From Savagea sp. (GTDB lineage Bacteria; Bacillota; Bacilli; Bacillales_A; Planococcaceae), in assembly GCA_030152265.1 (NCBI GenBank), contig JASLHQ010000110.1, forward strand, positions 1 through 20,985: a DNA stretch of 20,985 bases, written 5' to 3'. Shown piece by piece: positions 7,434 to 15,156 of the stretch (its first letter is position 1; every line of letters starts with the position of its first letter). The notes below the pieces were generated by a model. That model saw only the letters and a list, made by a program, of their open reading frames with translations. It did not search any database and had not been told where the DNA came from. Both the position numbers and the translations under genes were made by a program.

Positions 7434-7462
7434 TTGCAAAAATACGGTTACTCTTCTACAAT
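7434..7462 (+). promoter_or_regulatory. Candidate main nrd promoter
   Basis: TTGCAA (7434-7439), exactly 17 bases, TACAAT (7457-7462). The two NrdR boxes begin 14 bases after the -10, so a bound repressor would cover the transcription start and early transcribed region. Confidence 0.5.
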
Positions 7463-7476
7463 GAAAAAAGAATAAA

Positions 7477-7525
7477 ACACAATATATCGTGGTATGTTTA
7501 TTAAATGACATACTATATATTGTGT
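7477..7525 (+). promoter_or_regulatory. Pair of NrdR boxes
   Basis: Two 16-base palindromes match the NrdR consensus (acaCWATATaTWGtgt): ACACAATATATCGTGG at 7477-7492 and ATACTATATATTGTGT at 7510-7525. Their centres are 33 bases apart, about three helical turns, the usual arrangement for cooperative binding. NrdR is the nucleotide-sensing repressor of ribonucleotide reductase genes, so these boxes support both the operon identity and its control by dATP/ATP level. Confidence 0.88.
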
Positions 7526-7558
7526 TTCAGTGAAAAGAGCTTACTTTTGATTTCTTAC

Positions 7559-7594
7559 AAAAATGGCTTTTTTTTAATTGAAAAAGCCGCTTTT
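7559..7594 (+). other. Leader hairpin 39 bases before nrdE
   Basis: GGCTTTTT (7565-7572) pairs with AAAAAGCC (7581-7588); flanking AAAA (7559-7562) and TTTT (7591-7594) extend the stem around two weak pairs. The T run after the stem is short, so it is an imperfect terminator; it may be an attenuator or just an RNA-stabilising stem. Apart from this hairpin, the two promoter candidates and the NrdR boxes, I see nothing else in 7275-7633. Confidence 0.5.
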
Positions 7595-7633
7595 ATAAGA
7601 AAATCAAGTTTATATATTTCAGGAGGAATGACG

Positions 7634-9859
7634 ATGACAACGATGACAGAAAGACCTGTAATTCAAGCGATTTTAGAAGATGCAATCGCACGTTATGGAC
7701 AAGAAAAGGTGCAAGAATTATTGGATGCGAGTGAGCGTTGGTTAACGCGTTACCCAGAGCGTTCGGACTCGGAATGGGCAGATGCGATGGTACTTGACGT
7801 ATTGAGCTTTATCGATGAGACAGCGCCACATTGGACATTTGTTGCTTCACGTATTTATGCGATTAAAATTTATGCGGATCAAAAGCGTAAACGTGGTGTC
7901 GAGGTGTATACAGACTTCGCACAAAACGTCCAAAAGCTTGTTGACGCAGGTCTCTACACTCCTGTGCTCGTCGAGAAGTATACGGCGGAAGAGTTAGAAG
8001 AAGCAGGTACGTTTATCGAAAAAGAGCGCGATGAATTATTTACGTATATCGGGTTAAAAACATTTGTCGATCGTTACGTCGCAGTAGATTATTCAAAAGA
8101 ACCTGTAGAATTGCCTCAGGAGCGTTGGTTAGTGATCGCTTTAACATTGATGCAAGATGAAGCGAAAGAACGTCGTATGGAGTATGTACGTGAAGCATAT
8201 TGGGCGATGAGTAGCTTGTACATGACAGTTGCAACGCCGACATTAGCGAACGCTGGAAAAACGCACGGTCAACTGTCGTCATGCTTTATCGATACGGTAG
8301 ATGACTCATTGCAAGGCATTTACGATTCGAATACGGACGTTGCAAACTTGTCGAAGTTCGGTGGCGGTATCGGTGTATACATGGGGAAAGTACGTGCGCG
8401 TGGTTCAGCAATTCGTGGATTTAAAGGCGCATCATCAGGCGTTCTTCCTTGGATTAAACAATTGAACAACACAGCGGTATCTGTCGACCAACTCGGTCAA
8501 CGTCAAGGAGCGATCGCTGTTTATTTAGATGTATGGCATCGCGACATTTCGACATTCCTCGACTTAAAATTGAACAACGGAGATGAGCGTCTACGTGCAC
8601 ATGATATTTTCACAGGTGTTTGTATTCCAGACATTTTCATGGAAGCGGTGGAAGCACGTGGAGAATGGCACTTATTCGATCCGCATGAAGTTCGCGAAGT
8701 GATGGGCTTCTCGTTAGAAGACTTTTACGATGAAAAGCGCGGGGAAGGTTCGTTCCGTGAGAAGTACGCAGCATGTGTAGCGAACGAAGAGTTGTCACGT
8801 GAGACTGTTCAAGCGATTGACATTATGAAGCGTGTCATGCGTTCACAGCTCGAAACAGGTACACCATTCATGTTTTACCGTGATGAAGTGAACCGTGCAA
8901 ACCCGAACAAACATGAAGGCATTATTTATTCTTCTAACCTTTGTACAGAGATTGCACAAAATATGAGCCCGACAACGTTCGAGACGATGGAATTGGAAGA
9001 TGACGTCATCGTCACACGCAAAAAGCCAGGCGATTTCGTCGTTTGTAACTTGTCGTCGATCAACTTAGGAAAAGCAGTTCCAGCAGACATTTTAGAACGC
9101 TTAATTCCAATTCAAGTTCGCATGTTAGACAATGTCATCGACTTAAATAAAATTCCAGTATTGCAGGCGCGTCGCACGAATGAGCGTTACCGTGGAATCG
9201 GTCTCGGCACATTCGGTTGGCACCATTTACTCGCATTGAAAGGTGTTCAATGGGAGTCGGATGAAGCGGTTGAATATGCGGATGAACTTTATGAAAAAAT
9301 CGCGTACTTAACGATTGACGCATCATCGAAATTAGCGGAAGAAAAAGGAGCATATCCTTTATTTGAAGGTTCTGACTGGGAAACAGGGGAATACTTCGAA
9401 CGTCGTCAGTACGAGTCGGATGAGTGGAACGAGCTCCGTGCGAAAGTGAAAGAGCGCGGTATGCGTAACGGATATTTAATGGCTGTTGCACCGAACTCAT
9501 CAACGTCTGTTATCGCAGGATCAACAGCGTCGATTGACCCGATTTTCCAACCGTTCTTCCACGAAGAGAAGAAAAACTACCGTTTACCAGTAATCGCACC
9601 TGATTTAGATCACAATACGTACGACGTATACCGTCGTTCAGCATATATCGTCGATCAACGTTGGAGCGTGAAGCAAAACGCAGCACGTCAACGTCACATA
9701 GACCAAGCGATTTCATTTAATATTTACGTGCCGAATACGATTCGTGCTTCTGTTTTATTAGGACTCCACTTACAAGCGTGGGATTCAGGAATGAAATCTA
9801 CGTATTACACTCGTTCGACAGCGTCGAATATCGAGGAGTGTGAATGGTGTCATTCTTAA
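7634..9859 (+). CDS. nrdE: Class I ribonucleoside-diphosphate reductase, alpha (catalytic) subunit
   Basis: Catalytic subunit (741 aa) reducing NDPs to dNDPs in the cytoplasm. The redox cysteines are C217 (LSSCFID) and C471 (VVCNLSS). The radical site is NLCTEI with N435, C437 and E439. The tandem tyrosines of the radical path are Y724/Y725 (STYYTR), and the C-terminal swinging CEWC is C736/C739. No N-terminal ATP-cone is seen, as expected for class Ib, but the protein is longer than a usual NrdE (about 700), so the Ia/Ib label is uncertain. Start at ATG 7634, 7 bases after AGGAGG; the in-frame ATG at 7628 is too close to it. It overlaps the next gene by 16 bases. Controlled by the NrdR boxes upstream. 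Confidence 0.93.
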   Translation: MTTMTERPVIQAILEDAIARYGQEKVQELLDASERWLTRYPERSDSEWADAMVLDVLSFIDETAPHWTFVASRIYAIKIYADQKRKRGVEVYTDFAQNVQKLVDAGLYTPVLVEKYTAEELEEAGTFIEKERDELFTYIGLKTFVDRYVAVDYSKEPVELPQERWLVIALTLMQDEAKERRMEYVREAYWAMSSLYMTVATPTLANAGKTHGQLSSCFIDTVDDSLQGIYDSNTDVANLSKFGGGIGVYMGKVRARGSAIRGFKGASSGVLPWIKQLNNTAVSVDQLGQRQGAIAVYLDVWHRDISTFLDLKLNNGDERLRAHDIFTGVCIPDIFMEAVEARGEWHLFDPHEVREVMGFSLEDFYDEKRGEGSFREKYAACVANEELSRETVQAIDIMKRVMRSQLETGTPFMFYRDEVNRANPNKHEGIIYSSNLCTEIAQNMSPTTFETMELEDDVIVTRKKPGDFVVCNLSSINLGKAVPADILERLIPIQVRMLDNVIDLNKIPVLQARRTNERYRGIGLGTFGWHHLLALKGVQWESDEAVEYADELYEKIAYLTIDASSKLAEEKGAYPLFEGSDWETGEYFERRQYESDEWNELRAKVKERGMRNGYLMAVAPNSSTSVIAGSTASIDPIFQPFFHEEKKNYRLPVIAPDLDHNTYDVYRRSAYIVDQRWSVKQNAARQRHIDQAISFNIYVPNTIRASVLLGLHLQAWDSGMKSTYYTRSTASNIEECEWCHS

Positions 9860-10314
9860 TTGCCTACATGTCATGGAGTGGCAATACGAGAGAAGTAGCA
9901 GAGTTAATCCGACGTCAATTGAACGAGGCTTCCATTGACGTCACTCTGTATCGAATCGGTTCGAACGCCCCGATCCCTGATGTGACAGCGTACGATGCTT
10001 TCATGCTCGGTTGTTTCACATGGGGAAAGGGAGATACACCTGTAAAAGTGAAAAAATTTATCGCGCAAGTCGGATTTAAACCCGAACTCGTCTACATTTT
10101 CGGAACAGGAGATACACAGTTTGGAGGCGATGATTTATTTTGCCATGCGGCGACGAAATTGGCGAAATTTTATCATTCTCCACTCCCTCCTTTGCGCATC
10201 GAACAAAGTCCGAGGGGACATCAAGAGCAGTTCGTTGAAGAATGGACAGAGCGTGTCATTCAACACTTTTACAATTTGAAAAGAGACGACAAAGCCTATG
10301 GGCCTACAGTTTAG
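9844..10314 (+). CDS. Flavodoxin in the nrdI position of the nrd operon
   Basis: FMN-binding flavodoxin-like protein (156 aa). The phosphate loop is SWSGNT at 10-15 (LIAYMSWSGNTREVAELI). The first FMN loop is GCFTWGKGDTP with a stacking W60, and the second is IFGTGDTQFGGDDLFCHAA at about 86-103. These are flavodoxin features; classical NrdI proteins are shorter (about 130 aa) and lack the TWGxGD loop. Still, its place between nrdE and nrdF argues for the NrdI job, supplying reduced flavin chemistry for building the dimetal-tyrosyl cofactor of the beta subunit. Start at ATG 9844 after GAGGAG, inside the end of nrdE. Its stop codon lies in a terminator-like hairpin. Confidence 0.85.
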   Translation: MVSFLIAYMSWSGNTREVAELIRRQLNEASIDVTLYRIGSNAPIPDVTAYDAFMLGCFTWGKGDTPVKVKKFIAQVGFKPELVYIFGTGDTQFGGDDLFCHAATKLAKFYHSPLPPLRIEQSPRGHQEQFVEEWTERVIQHFYNLKRDDKAYGPTV

Positions 10315-10329
10315 GCAATAGGCTTTTTT
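10291..10329 (+). terminator. Terminator-like hairpin inside the nrd operon
   Basis: Outer stem AAAGCCTAT (10291-10299) with ATAGGCTTT (10318-10326), inner stem GCCTA (10302-10306) with TAGGC (10312-10316), then Ts to 10329. The flavodoxin stop codon is in the inner right arm. No new promoter is evident before nrdF, so this is probably a partial terminator or RNA-processing stem that sets the ratio of nrdF to nrdE. Confidence 0.65.
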
Positions 10330-10355
10330 CTATAAAGAAATAAAGGAGAATGGAT

Positions 10356-11396
10356 ATGACGACAATTTTAACGAGAGCAAAAGTGTTAGAGCCGATGGAG
10401 CCGAACCGTGCAACGAAATTATTCGGTGGTGAAGCGAGTGGTATTTTGAATTGGAATGACATTAAATATCCTCACTTTTATGAAATTCGGGAAGAAATAC
10501 GTGCGCAATTTTGGATTGCAGCAGAAGTGGATATGACACCTGATGTGAAACAGTTTGCGACGTTGACAGATGCGGAACAAGACGCTTATTTGAAAATTAT
10601 CGGCTTGTTAGCGACGCTCGATGCGCCACAAACAGATCTTGCGGCAAAACTAGCAGATTTAACGACAGACCCGTCTGTCAAATCGATTATGGCGACAATT
10701 GCGGACCAAGAAAGCGAACATAATCATTCATACGCTTACGTATTATCGAGTGTGACAGACTTGAAAGGTCAAATCGAAGCGTTCGAAATGGGACGTCGCG
10801 ATCCTGTTTTATTAAAGCGTAACGAGCGCATCGTTGAAATTTATAATGAATTTGCGGAAACACCGACGATTGAAACAGCGTTAAAAGCGATGGTGTACAC
10901 ATCTTTATTAGAAGGGATGTACTTCTACAGTGCGTTCGCTTACTTCTACAACTTAGCTCGCCATAATAAAATGGTAGCGACGAGTACGATGATTAGTTTC
11001 ATTAACCGAGATGAATTACAGCATGCGCGTTTCATTAGTGAATTGTTCCGTGCAACGCTCGCTGAAAATCCTGAGTACAATAACGAACAGTTTATCGAGT
11101 GGGTGTATGACCAATACCGTCACAACGTCGAAATGGAAAAAGAGTGGGCAACTTATGTTTTATCGGATGTAGAAGGAATCGAAATGGAAGATATGATCGG
11201 TTATATTAAATATCGTGCGAACAAAATGTTACGCATGATGGGCTTATCTGAAATTTATGAAGACTACTACGACAATCCGATGAAATGGATTCGCGCATAT
11301 GTCGATAACTTCGACGGTGTGAAAACAGACTTCTTCGAGCAAAAATCACGTCAATATACGAAAACATCAGACTTAAACGGATTTGATGATTTATAA
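10356..11396 (+). CDS. nrdF: Class I ribonucleotide reductase, beta (radical cofactor) subunit
   Basis: Beta subunit (346 aa) that houses the dimetal centre and tyrosyl radical. The expected ligands are all present: D89 (LLATLDAPQ), E119 and H122 (QESEHNHSY), E186 (LLEGMYFYSAF), E220 and H223 (NRDELQHARF). The radical tyrosine is Y126, four residues after H122. It is therefore a normal Tyr-radical enzyme, not one of the ligand-substituted metal-free types. The C-terminus ends in FDDL, the tail that docks on alpha. Start at ATG 10356, 7 bases after GGAG; the in-frame ATG at 10350 is only one base from it. It forms one operon with nrdE and the flavodoxin. Confidence 0.93.
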   Translation: MTTILTRAKVLEPMEPNRATKLFGGEASGILNWNDIKYPHFYEIREEIRAQFWIAAEVDMTPDVKQFATLTDAEQDAYLKIIGLLATLDAPQTDLAAKLADLTTDPSVKSIMATIADQESEHNHSYAYVLSSVTDLKGQIEAFEMGRRDPVLLKRNERIVEIYNEFAETPTIETALKAMVYTSLLEGMYFYSAFAYFYNLARHNKMVATSTMISFINRDELQHARFISELFRATLAENPEYNNEQFIEWVYDQYRHNVEMEKEWATYVLSDVEGIEMEDMIGYIKYRANKMLRMMGLSEIYEDYYDNPMKWIRAYVDNFDGVKTDFFEQKSRQYTKTSDLNGFDDL

Positions 11397-11398
11397 TT

Positions 11399-11437
11399 TA
11401 CAAAAGTGTAGCGTATCGCTACACTTTTGTAGTTTTT
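11399..11437 (+). terminator. Terminator of the nrd operon
   Basis: Perfect 15-bp stem (11399-11413 with 11417-11431), TAT loop, then GTTTTT to 11437, immediately after the nrdF stop. Confidence 0.92.
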
Positions 11438-11500
11438 GTGTTAGAAATGTGAGAGACTAAAGAGGAGATTACAATATCGTTGGAAGGGGTTTGGATTATT

Positions 11501-12466
11501 ATGAAATCAATCATTTATGTAACACGCCAATTAGATGAATCGATCGTTGCGCCACTTCGTGAAAATCATGAAGTGATTCAATGTGACATTCACAACATTA
11601 CAGGTACACCAATCGAGGAAGCGCTTCAATACGGGGATCGTGTCGTTGCACTTTGGACAGCACTTAGTGACCAAGTGACGAGCGAAGTGATGGATGCACT
11701 TCCGAACTTGAAAGTTGTAGCGAATATGGCGGTAGGCTATAACAATATCGATATCGCTGCGGCAAACGAGCGTGGCATCACAGTAACAAATACACCGGGA
11801 GTTCTTTCGGATACGACGGCAGACCTCGCATTCGGTTTATTAATGTCGACAGCACGACGATTACCACAGGCAGAAAAATCACTTCGTGCAGGCGAGTGGA
11901 GCACGTGGGAACCATTCGGTTATGCAGGAATGGATATTCACGGAGCTTCGATTGGAATTATCGGAATGGGACGAATCGGAGAAGCGTTAGCGCGCCGTGC
12001 ATACGGATTTGATATGGACATTTCTTATCATAACCGTACACGTAAAGAAGAAGCAGAGAAAAAATACAACTTAACATATCGTTCATTAGAAGATTTATTA
12101 AAGACGTGTCAATTTATCGCAATATTTGCGCCACTTACGGAAGAGACGAACGGTTTAATCGGACGTGAAGAACTTGCGTTATTACGTCCAGATGCAATCG
12201 TCATTAACGCAGCACGCGGTGAAATTATCGATGAAGATGCGTTATACGATGTATTGAAAGAAGGTAAAATTTTCGGAGCGGGTCTCGACGTCTATTCACA
12301 AGAGCCGATTGACCCGAATCATAAATTGTTAACGTTACCGAACGTCGTCGCTTTACCACATATCGGAAGTGCATCTATCGCAACTCGTACGAAAATGGCA
12401 GAGATGAACGTAGAAGCAATTCTCGCTGTATTAAATGGAGAAACGCCAGAAAACATCGTACAATAA
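11501..12466 (+). CDS. D-isomer 2-hydroxyacid dehydrogenase (glyoxylate/hydroxypyruvate reductase type)
   Basis: NAD(P)H-dependent cytoplasmic dehydrogenase (321 aa) of the D-2-hydroxyacid family, interconverting 2-oxo acids and D-2-hydroxy acids. The Rossmann motif is GIIGMGRIGEALARR (GMGRIG at 155-160), and the catalytic triad is R239 (NAARGEIID), E268 (YSQEP) and H287 (ALPHIGSAS). The GVLSDTTADLA segment near 100-110 and NMAVGYNNIDI near 75-85 are typical of glyoxylate/hydroxypyruvate reductases (D-glycerate dehydrogenase). Start at ATG 11501, with GGAAGGGG 11 bases upstream. Single gene between two terminators. The exact substrate is not decided by sequence. Confidence 0.88.
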   Translation: MKSIIYVTRQLDESIVAPLRENHEVIQCDIHNITGTPIEEALQYGDRVVALWTALSDQVTSEVMDALPNLKVVANMAVGYNNIDIAAANERGITVTNTPGVLSDTTADLAFGLLMSTARRLPQAEKSLRAGEWSTWEPFGYAGMDIHGASIGIIGMGRIGEALARRAYGFDMDISYHNRTRKEEAEKKYNLTYRSLEDLLKTCQFIAIFAPLTEETNGLIGREELALLRPDAIVINAARGEIIDEDALYDVLKEGKIFGAGLDVYSQEPIDPNHKLLTLPNVVALPHIGSASIATRTKMAEMNVEAILAVLNGETPENIVQ

Positions 12467-12505
12467 TTTAACAAATATACTCATTTTAACGAGAGTACTG
12501 AACAA

Positions 12506-12551
12506 AAATAAGGCATTTTCTATTCGTTTTCGAATGGAAAATGCCTTATTT
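12506..12551. terminator. Strong, probably two-way terminator
   Basis: Left arm AAATAAGGCATTTTC (12506-12520) pairs with 12537-12551. The inner ATTCG/CGAAT (12522-12526 with 12531-12535) continues the stem around a TTTT loop. Ts follow on the plus strand and an A-rich stretch (12499-12508) precedes it, so it could also stop the convergent efflux transcript. From here to 12646 I see no convincing gene. Confidence 0.85.
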
Positions 12552-12646
12552 CTTTGCGTATATTTTACTCTTTTGCGTTTAGTTGGAGCCGTGCCCATAT
12601 AGAGCGCCAGCCGGAATGGCAATGATCGACATCGAAGAAAAGAGTT

Positions 12647-14095
12647 TTAAGATGTCGGAACACGCTTCACAAATAATGTGAGGAGTAGTGCGAGTGCTGC
12701 GATGACGGTCGATAAGAAGAACGTATGATTAATTCCACTTAATGTCGCTTCTTGAGCGATTTGGAACATCATTTGAGAAGCTTCCGTCGGATCGCTCGGC
12801 ATTGTCGCTGTACTTTGGAGTTCTGCCATTTTTGCTTGTGTATGTTTCGTCGTAATCGTTAATAAAATAGCCGAACCGATCGCACCAGACACTTGTTGTA
12901 ACGTATTGTTAATGGCAGTACCGTGAGGATTCGATTCCATCGGCAATTGGTTCAATCCGTTCGTCATAATCGGCATCATGACCATCGACATACCGAACAT
13001 GCGAGCTGTATAGACGGCCATAATGTAATAGTAACCATCGTCGAAGCCGAGTCGACTTAATAAAAATGTCGTGAAGACAGTGATTGTTAAGCCAGTTAAA
13101 GCTAAAGCTTTCGGGCCGTATTTATCGAACAGTTTTCCGGTAATCGGAGACATAATCCCCATCACAATCGCTCCTGGCAACATGAGAATACCAGATTCAA
13201 AAGGAGAAATGCCTCGAATGTTTTGAACGTATAGTGGCGTCAAAATCATCGCAGAGAACATCGAAACTGAAATGACGACTGAAATGACAGACGAAAGAGC
13301 GAACATCGGGTAACGATAAATGCGTAAATCGAGTAAAGGCTCTTTCATGCGCAATTGGCGAATGATAAAGATTGTGAGCGCAATTGCACCGACCGCAATC
13401 GTTCCATACACAGACCAATGTGTCCAACCATTTTCACCCGCTGCACTAAACCCGTACAAAATTCCCCCGAATCCGATTGAGGATAAAAGAAGAGAGAAAG
13501 TGTCGAGATGGACAGGGCGGGTCTCCATAACGTTTTTCAATTTGAAAATTGCCACGAGTAAAATGAAAATAGCGAATGGTAAAACGATGCCGAACAATGT
13601 GCGCCACGAGTAATGTTCGATAATCCATCCTGACAACGTCGGACCGATCGCTGGCGCTGTGATCATGACGAGTCCGAATACGCCCATCGCACTTCCACGT
13701 TTTTCAATCGGGAATGTGACGAGCATAATATTCATTAAGAGTGGCATCATCAGTGCAGAACCGGTCGCTTGTAGCATACGTCCAGCGACGAGCAATAAGA
13801 AGCTCGGCGCAACCATCGCAAGTGCTGTCCCTGCGGTGAAAAATGCCATCGCGCTAATAAATAAAGCGCGGTTCGTAAAACGTTGAACAAAAAAAGCACT
13901 CGCTGGAATTAAAATTCCGTTCACGAGCATAAAACCTGTCGTTAACCATTGTGCGGTGGAAATTTCGACAGAAAATTCTTCCATAATCGTTGGGATAGCA
14001 ATGTTTAACAATGTATTATTTAAAAAAGCAATGAATGCTCCGAAGAACAAAATTGCAATCATCCCGTATGGAATTGGTTTTTGTTGATCTTTCAT
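12647..14095 (-). CDS. DHA2-family (EmrB/QacA/LmrB-type) multidrug efflux transporter
   Basis: Proton-driven drug exporter of the major facilitator superfamily (482 aa, in line with the 14-helix DHA2 family). Motifs: an N-terminal helix with FLNNTLLNIAIPTIMEEF, AQWLTTGFMLVNG, the motif-A region FFVQRFTNRALF, GRMLQATGSALMMPL, and the motif-C region TAPAIGPTLSGWIIEHYSWRTLF. Start at ATG 14095 (minus), 6 bases after GGAGG. It is divergent from a TetR-type regulator, the standard arrangement for drug-inducible efflux (as with lmrA-lmrB in B. subtilis). Substrate range is not predictable. The C-terminus ends normally after the last helix with KRVPTS. Confidence 0.9.
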   Translation of the reverse strand: MKDQQKPIPYGMIAILFFGAFIAFLNNTLLNIAIPTIMEEFSVEISTAQWLTTGFMLVNGILIPASAFFVQRFTNRALFISAMAFFTAGTALAMVAPSFLLLVAGRMLQATGSALMMPLLMNIMLVTFPIEKRGSAMGVFGLVMITAPAIGPTLSGWIIEHYSWRTLFGIVLPFAIFILLVAIFKLKNVMETRPVHLDTFSLLLSSIGFGGILYGFSAAGENGWTHWSVYGTIAVGAIALTIFIIRQLRMKEPLLDLRIYRYPMFALSSVISVVISVSMFSAMILTPLYVQNIRGISPFESGILMLPGAIVMGIMSPITGKLFDKYGPKALALTGLTITVFTTFLLSRLGFDDGYYYIMAVYTARMFGMSMVMMPIMTNGLNQLPMESNPHGTAINNTLQQVSGAIGSAILLTITTKHTQAKMAELQSTATMPSDPTEASQMMFQIAQEATLSGINHTFFLSTVIAALALLLTLFVKRVPTS

Positions 14096-14148
14096 AAAGA
14101 ACCTCCGAAACTGTAGTCTATTATTTATACTCTAAGTTCACTTAAAAC

Positions 14149-14177
14149 ATTCTACATAGTTTATATGGACAATTCAA
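14149..14177 (-). promoter_or_regulatory. Candidate promoter of the efflux gene
   Basis: On the minus strand TTGAAT (14172-14177), 17 bases, TAGAAT (14149-14154). The -10 matches consensus at 5 of 6. It is 53 bases before the ATG, which leaves room for an operator in the leader. Confidence 0.55.
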
Positions 14178-14202
14178 CAAAAATGAACTGTACTCTAATA
14201 GA

Positions 14203-14232
14203 TTGGACAAACAGTCTAAATTCGATTAAATT
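14203..14232 (+). promoter_or_regulatory. Candidate tetR promoter with overlapping operator
   Basis: TTGGAC (14203-14208) and a weak -10 (TTAAAT or TAAATT, 14226-14232). An imperfect palindrome, TGGAC-N5-GTCTA (14204-14218), covers the -35; its GAC/GTC arms recall the LmrA/YxaF-type boxes of B. subtilis efflux regulators. TACTCTAA occurs twice in the intergenic DNA (14128-14135 and 14191-14198). Operator assignment is inference. Confidence 0.4.
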
Positions 14233-14268
14233 AAATGAAAGAAACAGGTGGAAGAGAGAAGGGGAATT

Positions 14269-15150
14269 ATGAAAGATCGCAAAAGACATGTGTTACGTGT
14301 CGCGCAACGATTATTTATCGAACAAGGCTTTCCGGCAACGTCCATTCAACATATTTTAGATGAAGCAAATATTTCAAAAGGAACATTTTACAATTACTTT
14401 AAATCGAAAGACGATTGTTTAAAAGCGATTTTACAAAAGTCTTACGAAGAAGCGGTGATGTTACGGAGTGAATTGTTAACCGAGCAAAATAAAAAAGATC
14501 CAGCAATTTTTGCTGAACAAGTCGCATTGCGGCTCGTCATTAATAGAGAAGATAATTTATTACCTTTATATGAGGCCGTTTTTTATTCAGGAAATCGCGA
14601 GCTCATGTCATTTTTGGAAGCTCATTTTAAAGAAGAGCTATTGTGGATTGCCGAGAGATTAATCGATATACATGGAGAAGAGATTCGTCCGTACGCTCCC
14701 GACTTGTCTATTATGTTCACAGGAATGATTCAACAATATTTAAATTTTTCAAGACCTCATAATTATGAAGCGATCGATGCGCGCGCGCTCGTGTCTTATT
14801 TAGTAAATATCGTAGACTACATCGTCGAACCAATCGTAAGAGATAATTATGCTTTCGTTGGCAGTTCAATTTTCCAACGTTTTGATATTCCAACATCTGA
14901 AGTAACGGTCACATCTGAAGAATTAGTAGATGAGTTGAGCCAATTCCAACGAGAGTGTATTGATTTAAGCAAGATGCAATTGGAATACTTCTCTTTTTTA
15001 ATTGAAGAATTACGACGTACTCCGCTGCGTCCGACTTTACTCAACACGATTTTGAGAGAGTTTCGAGCGAGCTTCATGAATACGCGTTGGGAATCAGAAG
15101 CGAAATCATTAAGTACGATGATATGGAAATATATCGCACAAGAAAAATAA
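14269..15150 (+). CDS. TetR/AcrR-family transcriptional regulator
   Basis: Repressor-type regulator (293 aa). The N-terminal helix-turn-helix is at about residues 5-50: VAQRLFIEQGFPATSIQHILDE followed by the recognition part ISKGTFYNYFKSKDD. The remaining 240 residues are helical ligand-binding and dimerisation sequence, longer than the usual total of about 200 for TetR proteins. It has an extra C-terminal part (about 215-293: DELSQFQRECIDLSKM to the end). Start at ATG 14269 after AAGGGG; a GTG at 14248 in the same frame is less likely. It is divergent from the efflux gene, which it most likely represses until a drug binds. Confidence 0.87.
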   Translation: MKDRKRHVLRVAQRLFIEQGFPATSIQHILDEANISKGTFYNYFKSKDDCLKAILQKSYEEAVMLRSELLTEQNKKDPAIFAEQVALRLVINREDNLLPLYEAVFYSGNRELMSFLEAHFKEELLWIAERLIDIHGEEIRPYAPDLSIMFTGMIQQYLNFSRPHNYEAIDARALVSYLVNIVDYIVEPIVRDNYAFVGSSIFQRFDIPTSEVTVTSEELVDELSQFQRECIDLSKMQLEYFSFLIEELRRTPLRPTLLNTILREFRASFMNTRWESEAKSLSTMIWKYIAQEK

Positions 15151-15156
15151 TAGAAA

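Noticed and set aside
7505..7633. An N-terminal extension of NrdE starting at an upstream ATG
   Set aside because: The extension would translate an NrdR box and the leader hairpin; the AGGAGG at 7621-7626 fits ATG 7634 and the extension looks non-protein-like.
9135..9503. A 122-residue antisense frame inside nrdE
   Set aside because: Lies wholly within a strongly conserved gene, with no start signal; a shadow of codon bias. The same applies to other antisense frames within nrdE, bceB, glpD and the efflux gene.
12579..12632. A 17-codon minus-strand frame (MSIIAIPAGALYGHGSN) after the efflux gene
   Set aside because: No ribosome binding site and too short to support; it may be a fragment of lost coding DNA, but nothing confirms this.
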